In this document: positions 17,973 through 25,789 of the stretch, piece after piece
Position numbering within the stretch: the first letter of the stretch is position 1
Layout: the number at the start of each line of letters is the position of its first letter
Source: Chitinophaga pinensis
Lineage (GTDB): Bacteria > Bacteroidota > Bacteroidia > Chitinophagales > Chitinophagaceae
DNA length: 35,144 nt
Assembly (NCBI GenBank): GCA_945872085.1
Contig: CAMBYG010000013.1
Coordinates: 1 to 35,144, forward strand
Direction of reading: 5' to 3'
Notes under the pieces: model-generated
Told to the model about the DNA's origin: nothing
What the model saw: the letters and a program-made list of their open reading frames with translations, nothing else
The model's database searches: none
Made by a program: the position numbers and the translations under genes

Positions 17973-18676
17973 TAGTTGATTTGTTTTTTTATAGCAGCTT
18001 CCATTTCTTGTTCTTCTAAAATTCCTTCTGCTCTCCACACTTCTTTACCCTCTTTATACAAAATAAATGTTGGCATATGCAACACTTGTTGGTCTTGAAT
18101 AATTAATGTTTGAACGCCACCATCTACTTTAATAAAGTGTATTTTGTTGGAAAATTGCTGCTGCATTTTTTTATATACAGGTTCCATTTTTCTACAAGGT
18201 GGGCACCAAGGCGCACCAATATCAACTAATACATAAGTAGCAGCTTTTAGCATTTCTTGATAAGCTGCTGGGGTAATTTGTACAGTATTATTATTGCCCT
18301 CTACCTCTTTCCCTTCTGCACGCCAAGCCGTTATGCCGCCTTCCAATTCGTTCACTTCTGCAAACCCTTCTTTTCTTAATATAGCTGCAGCTCGCTTACT
18401 TCTACCGCCACTTAAGCAATATACATACACAGGTTTGTTTTTGTCTAAAGCATTGATGCGTCTATTAAATTCTTCTCCATCTTGTATAGTAGCAAGCATC
18501 GCTCCTTTAATATGGCCACTAGCATACTCTTCTGCACTGCGCACATCTAAAAATTGTGCATTTTTATTTTGCAATCCTTTTTGAAAGGCTTCAACATCTA
18601 CTGTTTGCGACTGCACACAAGCATTTTGAATAAATAACAGATAGATACAAAATAAAAGGCTTAGTATTTTTTTCAT
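17972..18676 (-). CDS. Exported rhodanese-thioredoxin fusion protein
   Basis: Two-domain redox/sulfur protein of 234 residues from the chosen ATG (18676), where MKKILSLLFCIYLLF forms a signal sequence. C20 could be a lipidation site, but its lipobox (QNAC) is atypical. Residues about 25-117 form a rhodanese domain with active-site loop CLSGGRS (C87). Residues about 125-234 form a thioredoxin domain with WCPPC (C158, C161). Rhodaneses move sulfane sulfur and thioredoxins handle disulfides or persulfides. One envelope protein carrying both could reduce its own persulfide; that coupling is my inference. An in-frame ATG at 18727 is less likely because it lies upstream of a -7-like octamer (18682-18689) and would put a second hydrophobic run before the signal. 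Confidence 0.85.
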   Translation of the reverse strand: MKKILSLLFCIYLLFIQNACVQSQTVDVEAFQKGLQNKNAQFLDVRSAEEYASGHIKGAMLATIQDGEEFNRRINALDKNKPVYVYCLSGGRSKRAAAILRKEGFAEVNELEGGITAWRAEGKEVEGNNNTVQITPAAYQEMLKAATYVLVDIGAPWCPPCRKMEPVYKKMQQQFSNKIHFIKVDGGVQTLIIQDQQVLHMPTFILYKEGKEVWRAEGILEEQEMEAAIKKQIN

Positions 18677-18681
18677 AGCCT

Positions 18682-18689
18682 CAAAAATA
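18682..18689 (-). promoter_or_regulatory. -7-like element before the rhodanese-thioredoxin gene
   Basis: On the minus strand the octamer reads TATTTTTG, an exact TAnnTTTG match, and ends only 5 bases before the ATG at 18676. No TTG sits at the normal -33 distance. If it is used, the mRNA would start at or next to the start codon. AT-rich sequence gives such octamers by chance, so confidence is low. Confidence 0.3.
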
Positions 18690-18768
18690 ACTAAAAGGAA
18701 TGTATTTTTTATGTATTTCATTATCAATATTATCGTAGTTTTATAGGTCTAAATTCTAATAACCAATC

Positions 18769-20745
18769 ATGAAAAGAGCTTTTTATTTACTTAGCCTTTT
18801 ACTACCAATAATGGCACTTCAATTATGTTTTCAGTCATCAAGTTATGCTTGTGAACACTCGATGGCCAAAACCAAAAAAAAATTATTAAAAACAACGATT
18901 GCGGATGCGCGCGAGGACTATTACGATTTAAAGTATACCAAGTTGTCCATTGCCATGAACAATACCAATACCAATATCGCCGGTTCGGTTGTGTATAATG
19001 CAGTGGTAAGTAATGCGCTTATGAATGAATATGTTTTTGAATTGTTGAGCACTTTACAAATTGATTCAATTTTTGTAAACAATCAATTATGTACTTATAC
19101 GCGAAATGGTAATGTAGTTACAGTGCCGCTTTCTAGTGCATTGACGGCTGGAACATTTTTTACAACAAAGATTGTATATCACGGATCGCCTACAAGCGGT
19201 ACGGGTTTCTTTTCAGCAGGTATTAATACTATAGCTTCGCCTTCTTGGGGAAATAAAGTAACGTATACCATGAGTGCTTCTTATCACGGATTTGAATGGT
19301 TTCCTTGCAAGCAATCGCTCAAAGACAAAATTGATTCTTCGAGTGTTTGGATTATTGTACCCGATACTTTAAAGGCAGGAAGTAATGGTTTGCTAAATAA
19401 GGTTACGAGCCTTCCTAATAATTTAAAAAGATACGAGTGGTCTACAAAATATCCAATTGATTACTATCTAATTTCGGTAAGCGTAGCCAACTATGTAGAT
19501 TATTCATATTATATGTATTTCGACAATAGCACCGATAGCATGTTGATACAGAATTATGTGTATAACAATCCTGCTACTTTGCCCAATTTTAAACCGGTTA
19601 TTGATAGTACGGGATTAATGATCAATCAACTTTCTAATTTATTTGGGCGCTATCCTTTTTATCAAGAAAAATATGGGCATTGCATGGCGCCTTTAAGTGG
19701 AGGAATGGAACATCAAACTATGACCACGCTCGGATTTTTTAGTGGCACCTTAGTCGTACATGAATTAGGTCACCAGTGGTTTGGTGATTATGTAACCTGT
19801 GCAAATTGGGGAGATATTTGGTTGAATGAAGGATTTGCTTCTTATGTAGAACAACTATACGTAAATAAATTTTATACCCCTGCTAAAGCTTTTAATTATC
19901 GAACGGGGGTGCATAATCGAGTGATGCAGCAAGCGGGTGGCACAGTATTCTGTAATGATACTACCGATGAGAATAGAATTTATGATAGTCGTTTGACCTA
20001 TGATAAAGGTGCTGCTGTATTACATATGCTTCGTTATTTAGCACCTAAAGATTCTTTATTTTTTGCCGGCATTAAAAATTATTTAAACGATCACGCATTT
20101 AGTACCGCAACAACAGGCGATTTAAAAGCTGCTTTAAGCACGCTGTATCAAAAGAACTTAGACACCTTTTTTAATCAATGGGTGTATGGTGAGGGATATC
20201 CAACCTATAGTGCAGAGTGGAATCAACAAATCAATGGAAGTAATTACGACTTTGTTATAAAATTAAATCAAACTACTTCTATGCCATCTTCGGTTGCCGC
20301 TTTCAATTTGCCACTTCCGGTTTTATTAAGATCACCTCAGGGCGATACCCTTTTGTATCTTCCTTTTAATACTGCAACAGCTACCTATAATTGGCCAACA
20401 AACACGTTTACTAAAACAATCTCTTCAGTAGAAATTGATCCTTCTAATTGGATAATTAATAAAACTGGACCAATTATAAAGAATACTGCATTAGGTATTG
20501 CAATTGCATCTAAGCCAGCACTTGAAGTAGCACCTAATCCCACTAAGGATTTTTGGCAATTAACCCATGTCTCTGTTGGCACTCAATTGCAATTGACGGA
20601 TATGAATGGAAAATTGTTGTGGAATGAAATAGCAACTAATGAGGAAATTCAAATTCCAGCAAAAAACCTTGTTCCGGGTATGTATGTGCTGACAGTACGA
20701 GGAGCTTTTGCTAGTCAGCAGAGTATTCAATTAGTGAAAGAATAA
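18769..20745 (+). CDS. Secreted M1-family metallopeptidase with type IX secretion sorting domain
   Basis: Zinc aminopeptidase-like enzyme of 658 residues, probably exported and then carried across the outer membrane. The N-terminus (about 1-28) is a Sec signal with LLSLLLPIMALQL. The M1 N-terminal beta domain follows. The catalytic core has the substrate-binding motif GGMEH at 311-315 (GAMEN in classical members) and zinc ligands H331, H335 and E354 (HELGHQWFGDY, 18 residues, NEGFASY). TYDKGAAVLHML supplies the usual catalytic tyrosine. Residues from about 575 (EVAPNPTKDFWQL...) to the end form a Por-type C-terminal sorting domain that ends SIQLVKE. Its stop codon directly abuts the convergent stop of porQ, a component of the same secretion system. 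Confidence 0.93.
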   Translation: MKRAFYLLSLLLPIMALQLCFQSSSYACEHSMAKTKKKLLKTTIADAREDYYDLKYTKLSIAMNNTNTNIAGSVVYNAVVSNALMNEYVFELLSTLQIDSIFVNNQLCTYTRNGNVVTVPLSSALTAGTFFTTKIVYHGSPTSGTGFFSAGINTIASPSWGNKVTYTMSASYHGFEWFPCKQSLKDKIDSSSVWIIVPDTLKAGSNGLLNKVTSLPNNLKRYEWSTKYPIDYYLISVSVANYVDYSYYMYFDNSTDSMLIQNYVYNNPATLPNFKPVIDSTGLMINQLSNLFGRYPFYQEKYGHCMAPLSGGMEHQTMTTLGFFSGTLVVHELGHQWFGDYVTCANWGDIWLNEGFASYVEQLYVNKFYTPAKAFNYRTGVHNRVMQQAGGTVFCNDTTDENRIYDSRLTYDKGAAVLHMLRYLAPKDSLFFAGIKNYLNDHAFSTATTGDLKAALSTLYQKNLDTFFNQWVYGEGYPTYSAEWNQQINGSNYDFVIKLNQTTSMPSSVAAFNLPLPVLLRSPQGDTLLYLPFNTATATYNWPTNTFTKTISSVEIDPSNWIINKTGPIIKNTALGIAIASKPALEVAPNPTKDFWQLTHVSVGTQLQLTDMNGKLLWNEIATNEEIQIPAKNLVPGMYVLTVRGAFASQQSIQLVKE

Positions 20746-21852
20746 TTATCGATTCCAGTATTCATTTGCATAAGCGGTATTCCAATTAATTTTGGATAAG
20801 CTGCTTATTTTTGTGAATTTTTGTAAGTTGATATTTAAACCTATTTCAGTGAAGGGGTTACCGGTAGCCGTAAAGCTTCTTGCATAATTAAATTGAATTT
20901 TTTCTAAATCCAACATAAATCCAAAAGAAAAACCTGCCATTCCTGCAGCATCTTTTAGTCCTAACTCGCCCCTGCGTAAATGATTATAGGCTACACTAGC
21001 GGTAAACTTTTTATGCAAGTATATATTGGCACCAAAAATAAAATGACGAAATAATTTATCGGCGAAATAAGATTTATTGCTAACTACATTCGTACTTCCT
21101 AAAAAACTACTCGTAACTATATCTGCTGGATTATTATATCGAATATCCCATTCGTACAAATGATGAATAGTTGCCATTAGGCGAACGGGTAGATGAGCTA
21201 AGCGTTGACTAATAGCTATTTGTAAATCAAAAGGCAATGCACTTTTTGTTTCAAAAGATGCCAAGTAAAAACCCATATTTTTTGCAACAAATGCAATATT
21301 CAATAATTTGGCGGTATCGGTATACGTTACGCCTACATCTAATAAAGCGGCATTAGCATGTGCATTAGGGAGTTGAAGGTTTGCATATTTTAGTTGCGCT
21401 CCATAACGCCATTTGGTTTCATACGATCTAGAAGCGGTTAAACTTATTACTGATGCATTGGGTTGAAAAGTGGCGTATATATTACCAATATCATCGGTAA
21501 GATTGGTACTTCCGTAGTTGAAACTATGAATGCCTAAAGCAAAGGAAGTTTGAAGCGTTGCGCTATGATAGCCATACTGAAAATGATTTACAGCAATGTT
21601 GCTGTAATAATTATTTCGGTTGATGGATAATTGATTATGCAAAGAGGGGCGCATCAGAGAAGGGTTCTGATCTACTAATCCAATGTCTTCACTAGGATCT
21701 GCAATAGCAATACCGCCTAAGGCTGTAGTATGTGCAGCACTCGATAATCGTAAGCATTCAAAAGAAAATTGCCCACCTACTACTTGTGCGTTACCATACA
21801 CGGTAATACCACATGCTATACCTAAAAGTATAAAACGAAATTTTGAAAGCAT
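20746..21852 (-). CDS. porQ: Type IX secretion system protein PorQ
   Basis: Outer-membrane beta-barrel of the PorV/PorQ (FadL-like) group, which works with PorU, PorV and PorZ in the attachment complex that processes and anchors cargo with C-terminal sorting domains. From the ATG at 21852 it has 368 residues: a signal peptide (FRFILLGIACGITVYGNAQ), the family start GQFSFECLRLSSAAHTTALGG, and then barrel-like alternating strands. The 26-codon longer reading upstream has no signal-like start and overlaps the fabI side, so it was not used. It lies 34 bases behind fabI and is probably cotranscribed with it. Its stop TTA (plus strand) touches the stop TAA of the M1 peptidase. Confidence 0.85.
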   Translation of the reverse strand: MLSKFRFILLGIACGITVYGNAQVVGGQFSFECLRLSSAAHTTALGGIAIADPSEDIGLVDQNPSLMRPSLHNQLSINRNNYYSNIAVNHFQYGYHSATLQTSFALGIHSFNYGSTNLTDDIGNIYATFQPNASVISLTASRSYETKWRYGAQLKYANLQLPNAHANAALLDVGVTYTDTAKLLNIAFVAKNMGFYLASFETKSALPFDLQIAISQRLAHLPVRLMATIHHLYEWDIRYNNPADIVTSSFLGSTNVVSNKSYFADKLFRHFIFGANIYLHKKFTASVAYNHLRRGELGLKDAAGMAGFSFGFMLDLEKIQFNYARSFTATGNPFTEIGLNINLQKFTKISSLSKINWNTAYANEYWNR

Positions 21853-21886
21853 GTTCACAAAACGATTAAGTGGGCAATAAAATTGC

Positions 21887-22711
21887 TTAACTATTAGCTT
21901 TTTGGATATCGGCAATGATAGCATCACTTACACCCGTGAAAGAGAAACCTCCATCATGGAATAAATTTTGCATAGTTACCATACGGGTATAGTCACTAAA
22001 TAGGGTAAGGCAATAGTTAGCACAAGCTTCTGCACTTGCATTTCCTAATGGCGACATTTTTTCTGCATAATCTAAAAAGGCATTAAACCCACTTACTCCA
22101 CTACCAGCAGTAGTAACGGTTGGTGATTGAGAAATGGTATTTACACGTACTTTTTTATTTACACCATAGTGATAACCAAAACTACGTGCAATGCTTTCTA
22201 ACAATGCTTTGGCTTCAGCCATATCATTATAACCAGGGAAGGTTCTTTGTGCTGCAATATAAGACAGCGCCACTACAGATCCCCATTCATTGATAGCGTC
22301 TAACTTAAACGCTGTTTGCATTACTTTATGAAAAGATAAAGCAGATATATCAAGTGTTTTTAGAAAATTGTCATAGTTGGTATCGGTATAAGCAAATCCT
22401 TTACGAACATTAGGAGACATGCCAATAGAGTGCAATACAAAATCAACCTTACCGCCAAAATGTTCCATAGCTTTGGTAAACAAGTTTTCAAGATCTTCTA
22501 CAGAAGTAGCATCAGCTCCAATTACTGGGGCATTATTACATTGCGCTGCTAATTCATTGATTTTCCCCATTCTTAATGCTATTGGCGCATTGGTTAATAC
22601 AATTTCAGCACCTTCTTCTACTGCTTTTAAAGCAGTAATCCAAGCAATAGAACGCTCATCTAAAGCGCCAAATACAATACCTTTTTTACCTTTTAATAAT
22701 TGATTTCCCAT
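21887..22711 (-). CDS. fabI: Enoyl-[acyl-carrier-protein] reductase (NADH), FabI type
   Basis: Short-chain dehydrogenase-fold enzyme that reduces trans-2-enoyl-ACP in the last step of each fatty-acid elongation cycle, in the cytoplasm. With the ATG at 22711 it has 274 residues and starts MGNQLLKGKKGIVFGALDERSIAW, the FabI nucleotide-binding block. The catalytic set is Y151, Y161 and K168 (Y-x6-K in YNDMAEAK), offset by 5 from E. coli FabI. HSIGMSPN and SQSPTVTTAGSGVSGF are also typical. The longer reading with 17 extra hydrophobic residues is rejected because it would precede the promoter-like element at 22732-22763. It is the first gene of a likely fabI-porQ unit. Confidence 0.95.
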   Translation of the reverse strand: MGNQLLKGKKGIVFGALDERSIAWITALKAVEEGAEIVLTNAPIALRMGKINELAAQCNNAPVIGADATSVEDLENLFTKAMEHFGGKVDFVLHSIGMSPNVRKGFAYTDTNYDNFLKTLDISALSFHKVMQTAFKLDAINEWGSVVALSYIAAQRTFPGYNDMAEAKALLESIARSFGYHYGVNKKVRVNTISQSPTVTTAGSGVSGFNAFLDYAEKMSPLGNASAEACANYCLTLFSDYTRMVTMQNLFHDGGFSFTGVSDAIIADIQKANS

Positions 22712-22731
22712 AAGTTGATTTTTATATACAG

Positions 22732-22763
22732 TAAAAGTAAAAAAAATTGTAGGCTGTACCAAA
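22732..22763 (-). promoter_or_regulatory. Candidate promoter of fabI
   Basis: On the minus strand TTTG (22763-22760) is followed after 20 bases by TACTTTTA (22739-22732), one mismatch from TAnnTTTG. The transcript would begin about 15 bases ahead of the ATG at 22711, supporting the shorter start. Confidence 0.45.
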
Positions 22764-22818
22764 GCTTTTATCTATTTATCGGGTTTATTTTGAAATTTTT
22801 ATTTGATCTACATACCCG

Positions 22819-22826
22819 TATATTTG
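22819..22826 (+). promoter_or_regulatory. -7-like element before the small lipoprotein gene
   Basis: TATATTTG matches TAnnTTTG exactly and ends 5 bases before the ATG at 22832. A TTG at 22790-22792 is 26 bases away, longer than usual. Use of this element would give an almost leaderless mRNA. Confidence 0.35.
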
Positions 22827-22831
22827 TGCTT

Positions 22832-23095
22832 ATGAAAGTAAATGTAGGGCTCCTTAGCTGTTCGCTTAGCTTATTAATCTTACTCAACGCTTGTGCAGGT
22901 GCCAAAACAGATGCAGCTATCATAATGCAAGAAAAAATTGATTCTGCTGTATTAAGCACTGTAACTAATTTTAAAAATGAACAACAGCGCATCAATGATA
23001 GTATTATAAATGCTATGGCAAGTAGAAAAGCCGATTCTATATGGGCTAATCAACAAAAAAAGGATACACTAGTAAAAGACACTACCCAGCCTTAA
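22832..23095 (+). CDS. Small predicted lipoprotein
   Basis: An 87-residue product of no family I recognise. Residues 1-21 form a lipoprotein signal (LSLLILLNAC, cysteine 21). The mature part is short, charged and predicted helical (KIDSAVLSTVTNFKNEQQRIN, then repeated Asp/Lys), possibly a short coiled coil. The ATG at 22832 was chosen because it starts a standard signal peptide; the longer reading from 22700 overlaps the fabI start on the other strand. aat follows after 19 bases on the same strand, so the two may share a transcript, though no functional link is evident. Confidence 0.7.
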   Translation: MKVNVGLLSCSLSLLILLNACAGAKTDAAIIMQEKIDSAVLSTVTNFKNEQQRINDSIINAMASRKADSIWANQQKKDTLVKDTTQP

Positions 23096-23114
23096 TTTTT
23101 TAACTTTTTACTCC

Positions 23115-23753
23115 TTGTTTTTAAACGCCTCCTATAATTTCCCAGATGTAGAGCTCGCAAGCGAAGAAGGCATTGTTGCCTTTGGCGGAGATTTGCATCC
23201 CGAGCGTATTCTAAGTGCTTACAGACAAGGCATTTTTCCTTGGTTTAACGAAGGGGAATTGCCTATATGGTGGAGTCCCAATCCGCGTTGTGTTCTCTAT
23301 CCAGAGCAATTAGTCATACAGAAAAGCATGCGCCCTTTACTAAATGGAACAAGTATGTTGTTTCAAATAAATAAGCGTTTTAAAGATGTGATGGAAGCAT
23401 GTAAATCTATTCATCGACCCGGACAAGAGGGAACTTGGATTACAGAGGAGGTGATTGCAGCATATGCCGAACTTCATGAAATGGGCTATGGGTATAGTTT
23501 TGAAACTTGGCAGGATAAGGAATTGATAGGGGGCTTATATGGACTTAAAATTGGGAAGGTGTTTTTTGGAGAAAGTATGTTTGCTAAAAAAACGAATGCT
23601 AGTAAATTCGCCTTTATAAATGCTGTACATTATTTACAAGACCAAGGCGTACAACTAATCGATTGCCAGGTGCATACAGAACATTTGGAAAGTCTTGGAG
23701 CAGTATTGATAGAAAGAAAAGCATTTATAGATCAAATAAAAAAATGGATTTAA
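23115..23753 (+). CDS. aat: Leucyl/phenylalanyl-tRNA--protein transferase
   Basis: Transfers Leu or Phe from aminoacyl-tRNA to proteins with N-terminal Arg or Lys, marking them for ClpS/ClpAP-type degradation (N-end rule), in the cytoplasm. The 212-residue protein has the family blocks EEGIVAFGGDLHPERILSAY, RQGIFPWFNEGELPIWWSPN and the later GGLYGLKIGKVFFGESMFA. The start is TTG at 23115: there is no in-frame ATG or GTG between the upstream stop and the first conserved residues. It lies 19 bases behind a small lipoprotein gene and stops 3 bases ahead of the convergent Omp85-type gene. Confidence 0.93.
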   Translation: MFLNASYNFPDVELASEEGIVAFGGDLHPERILSAYRQGIFPWFNEGELPIWWSPNPRCVLYPEQLVIQKSMRPLLNGTSMLFQINKRFKDVMEACKSIHRPGQEGTWITEEVIAAYAELHEMGYGYSFETWQDKELIGGLYGLKIGKVFFGESMFAKKTNASKFAFINAVHYLQDQGVQLIDCQVHTEHLESLGAVLIERKAFIDQIKKWI

Positions 23754-23756
23754 GCG

Positions 23757-24845
23757 TTAAAAGGCTTCGGCAATCTCTAGATAAAGCCCATTACTCTTGG
23801 ATAAAGAAAACCCATAATCGATTCGAAGATTTAATTTTTCCTTCCTATTTAATGCAAAACGGATCCCACTTCCATAACAGAATTTAAAGGCTTCAAAATT
23901 TACATCCGATAGCGTTTTACCAACATTCCCTCCGCTACAAAAGAAGGCTGCACCAAATCGTCTATAGATGGGTACGCGATATTCCATCATGGCTAAGATC
24001 ATATTATTGTCTTTGTATCTCCCGTCGTAATAACCACGCATTTCGTTAGCGCCTCCTAAGGCAGCCTGACTTCTTAAAGGAATTTCGTTGCCAACATTAA
24101 TAAAGCCATATGCGCGTAATGCTAATACATGCTGTTTATACACTTGAATGTATTTCTTTGCATCTACGACTATATTAGTATACAAATAGTCGGAGCCAAA
24201 AATGGGATTAAAATGGGTTACAGCTCCTTGAGCATAAGCACCTTTATTGGGTACAAAAGCATGATTTCTAGTGTCATAGGTTATACTTGCTCCTATGCCC
24301 ATAACGCGATATCCGTTTCTTCCAACTATTTGTTGTTGGTCAAAAAGGCCACCAGGTGTATAATGAATATCCATAACACGTTGATATTCTAGAATACCAC
24401 CGCCAAAAAATTGTTTCCAAATTTTTCTTTGCAAATGATTGTAAAAATAAAATTGCCTAAAACTGTATTTTTCCATATTGCTGTTTTCAGCATATTTTCC
24501 CATTCCCCAAAACTTGTCCGGAAAATTACTGTAGGATACCTGATAGTTTAAAACATACTTTTCTTTTTTAAAATAAGTAGTTCCGTTCAATACACAAATC
24601 AATTGTTTATTAGTAGTATACAAACCAATTAACTGAAGGCTAGAGGTACGAGTAGTGGTGTCTTTTTTAAAAGGTCGGAAGGTAAGGGAGTTGACAATGC
24701 CAAAGGCCCAACCAGTTTCTATAGAACGTGCGATAATAGGAAATACTGCTAAGTTGTTTTTGTCAGCTGAGCTAGTATCGGTAAATGCAAAAATTGAATT
24801 TACTTTAAGTATGCACAATAAAAGTAGAATGAAAGTAGTACGCAT
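23757..24845 (-). CDS. Omp85/BamA-type outer-membrane beta-barrel protein without POTRA domains
   Basis: A 362-residue outer-membrane protein. A signal peptide (RTTFILLLLCILKVNSIFA) is followed directly by barrel-like strands with many aromatic residues, ending in a C-terminal phenylalanine (LYLEIAEAF). The block GGANEMRGYYDGRYKDNNMI is the conserved late-barrel signature (the VRGY/F-like motif) of the bacterial surface antigen (BamA/TamA C-terminal) family. No room is left for POTRA repeats, so a role in general barrel assembly is unlikely. Such short members are sometimes linked to surface lipid or protein export, which I cannot test here. It is convergent with aat, 3 bases apart. Confidence 0.85.
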   Translation of the reverse strand: MRTTFILLLLCILKVNSIFAFTDTSSADKNNLAVFPIIARSIETGWAFGIVNSLTFRPFKKDTTTRTSSLQLIGLYTTNKQLICVLNGTTYFKKEKYVLNYQVSYSNFPDKFWGMGKYAENSNMEKYSFRQFYFYNHLQRKIWKQFFGGGILEYQRVMDIHYTPGGLFDQQQIVGRNGYRVMGIGASITYDTRNHAFVPNKGAYAQGAVTHFNPIFGSDYLYTNIVVDAKKYIQVYKQHVLALRAYGFINVGNEIPLRSQAALGGANEMRGYYDGRYKDNNMILAMMEYRVPIYRRFGAAFFCSGGNVGKTLSDVNFEAFKFCYGSGIRFALNRKEKLNLRIDYGFSLSKSNGLYLEIAEAF

Positions 24846-24855
24846 AAAAGCTATG

Positions 24856-24863
24856 CAAAAGTA
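24856..24863 (-). promoter_or_regulatory. -7-like element before the Omp85-type gene
   Basis: On the minus strand the octamer is TACTTTTG, an exact TAnnTTTG match, ending 10 bases before the ATG at 24845. A TTG lies 25 bases further upstream (24891-24889), rather far for a -33 element. Confidence 0.35.
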
Positions 24864-24919
24864 GTTTTTTTAATTAAAAGTAAATAGGCAATGCATATAG
24901 TAAACTAAATTCCTTTTTG

Positions 24920-24927
24920 TAGTTTTG
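24920..24927 (+). promoter_or_regulatory. -7-like element before nadC
   Basis: TAGTTTTG matches TAnnTTTG exactly and ends 19 bases before the nadC TTG start. No TTG is seen at the -33 distance. The 101-base gap between this gene and the divergent Omp85-type gene holds both elements. Confidence 0.35.
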
Positions 24928-24946
24928 TTTAATTAATCCAAAACCC

Positions 24947-25789
24947 TTGAATACACAAGAATTTATTATAGCTGCATTAGCAGAAGACATTGGAAGTGGA
25001 GATCATTCTACCCTAGCTAGTATTGATGATAAGGTAATTGGTTCGGCTAAGTTAATCGTAAAAGAAGCGGGCATTATAGCGGGCATTCGAATAGCTAAAG
25101 AAGTGTTTTTGCATCTAGATAAGGAAGCTGTTTTTACAGCATTCCACACAGATGGCGAATACTTAGAAGTAGGCACTATAGCATTTACCGTTAAAGCAAA
25201 AGCCCAAGCCATCTTACAAGCAGAACGCTTAGTATTAAATACCATGCAGCGCATGAGTGGTATAGCCACGCTTACGCATATGTATGTTAAAAAAATAGAA
25301 AACTATACGACTACCATTTTAGATACCCGCAAAACAACACCCTTGTTTAGAGCATTCGAAAAAGAAGCGGTTCTGTTAGGTGGTGCAAAAAATCATCGCA
25401 TGGGCTTGTATGATATGATTATGCTTAAAGACAATCATATTGATTATTGTGGCGGCATTGAAAAAGCAATTGCAGCGGCTAATGCGTATTTAAAAGAACA
25501 TCAAATGCAATTGCCCATAGAGGTAGAAACCCGTTCGCTAGAAGATGTAAAGCGCGTAATGAAGGTTGGTGGCGTGCAACGCATAATGCTAGATAACTTT
25601 ACGCCTCAAGAGATAGAAGCGGCACTTGTTATTATCAATAAGCAATTTGAAACAGAAGCATCAGGAGGTATTAATTTTGATACTATAGAAGCCTATGCCG
25701 CTACGGGGGTAGATTTTATTTCTGTTGGTGCTGTAATACATCATGCAACTAGTTTGGATTTAAGCTTAAAAGCAGTGCTGCATGAATAA
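24947..25789 (+). CDS. nadC: Nicotinate-nucleotide pyrophosphorylase (carboxylating), quinolinate phosphoribosyltransferase
   Basis: Converts quinolinate and PRPP to nicotinate mononucleotide and CO2 in de novo NAD synthesis, in the cytoplasm. The 280-residue protein has the N-terminal block LAEDIGSGDHSTLA, the central ILDTRKTTPLFRAFEKEAV, then GGAKNHRMGLYDMIMLKDNH, VETRSLEDV, IMLDNFTPQ and the final DFISVGAVIHHA. These hold the basic residues that bind quinolinate and PRPP. The start is TTG at 24947: it places the standard Bacteroidota N-terminus, and no ATG lies between it and the family core. The last 8 bases overlap the next gene (ATGAATAA), which indicates coupled translation. Confidence 0.95.
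   Translation: MNTQEFIIAALAEDIGSGDHSTLASIDDKVIGSAKLIVKEAGIIAGIRIAKEVFLHLDKEAVFTAFHTDGEYLEVGTIAFTVKAKAQAILQAERLVLNTMQRMSGIATLTHMYVKKIENYTTTILDTRKTTPLFRAFEKEAVLLGGAKNHRMGLYDMIMLKDNHIDYCGGIEKAIAAANAYLKEHQMQLPIEVETRSLEDVKRVMKVGGVQRIMLDNFTPQEIEAALVIINKQFETEASGGINFDTIEAYAATGVDFISVGAVIHHATSLDLSLKAVLHE

Noticed and set aside
17736-18038. Longer 100-residue reading of the small gene after the rhodanese-thioredoxin gene
   Set aside because: Its first 22 residues lie inside the upstream gene in another frame and are basic and low-complexity; the TAATG start is far more likely.
22700-22831. N-terminal extension of the small lipoprotein by 44 residues
   Set aside because: The extension overlaps the fabI start on the other strand and would bury the standard lipoprotein signal in mid-protein.
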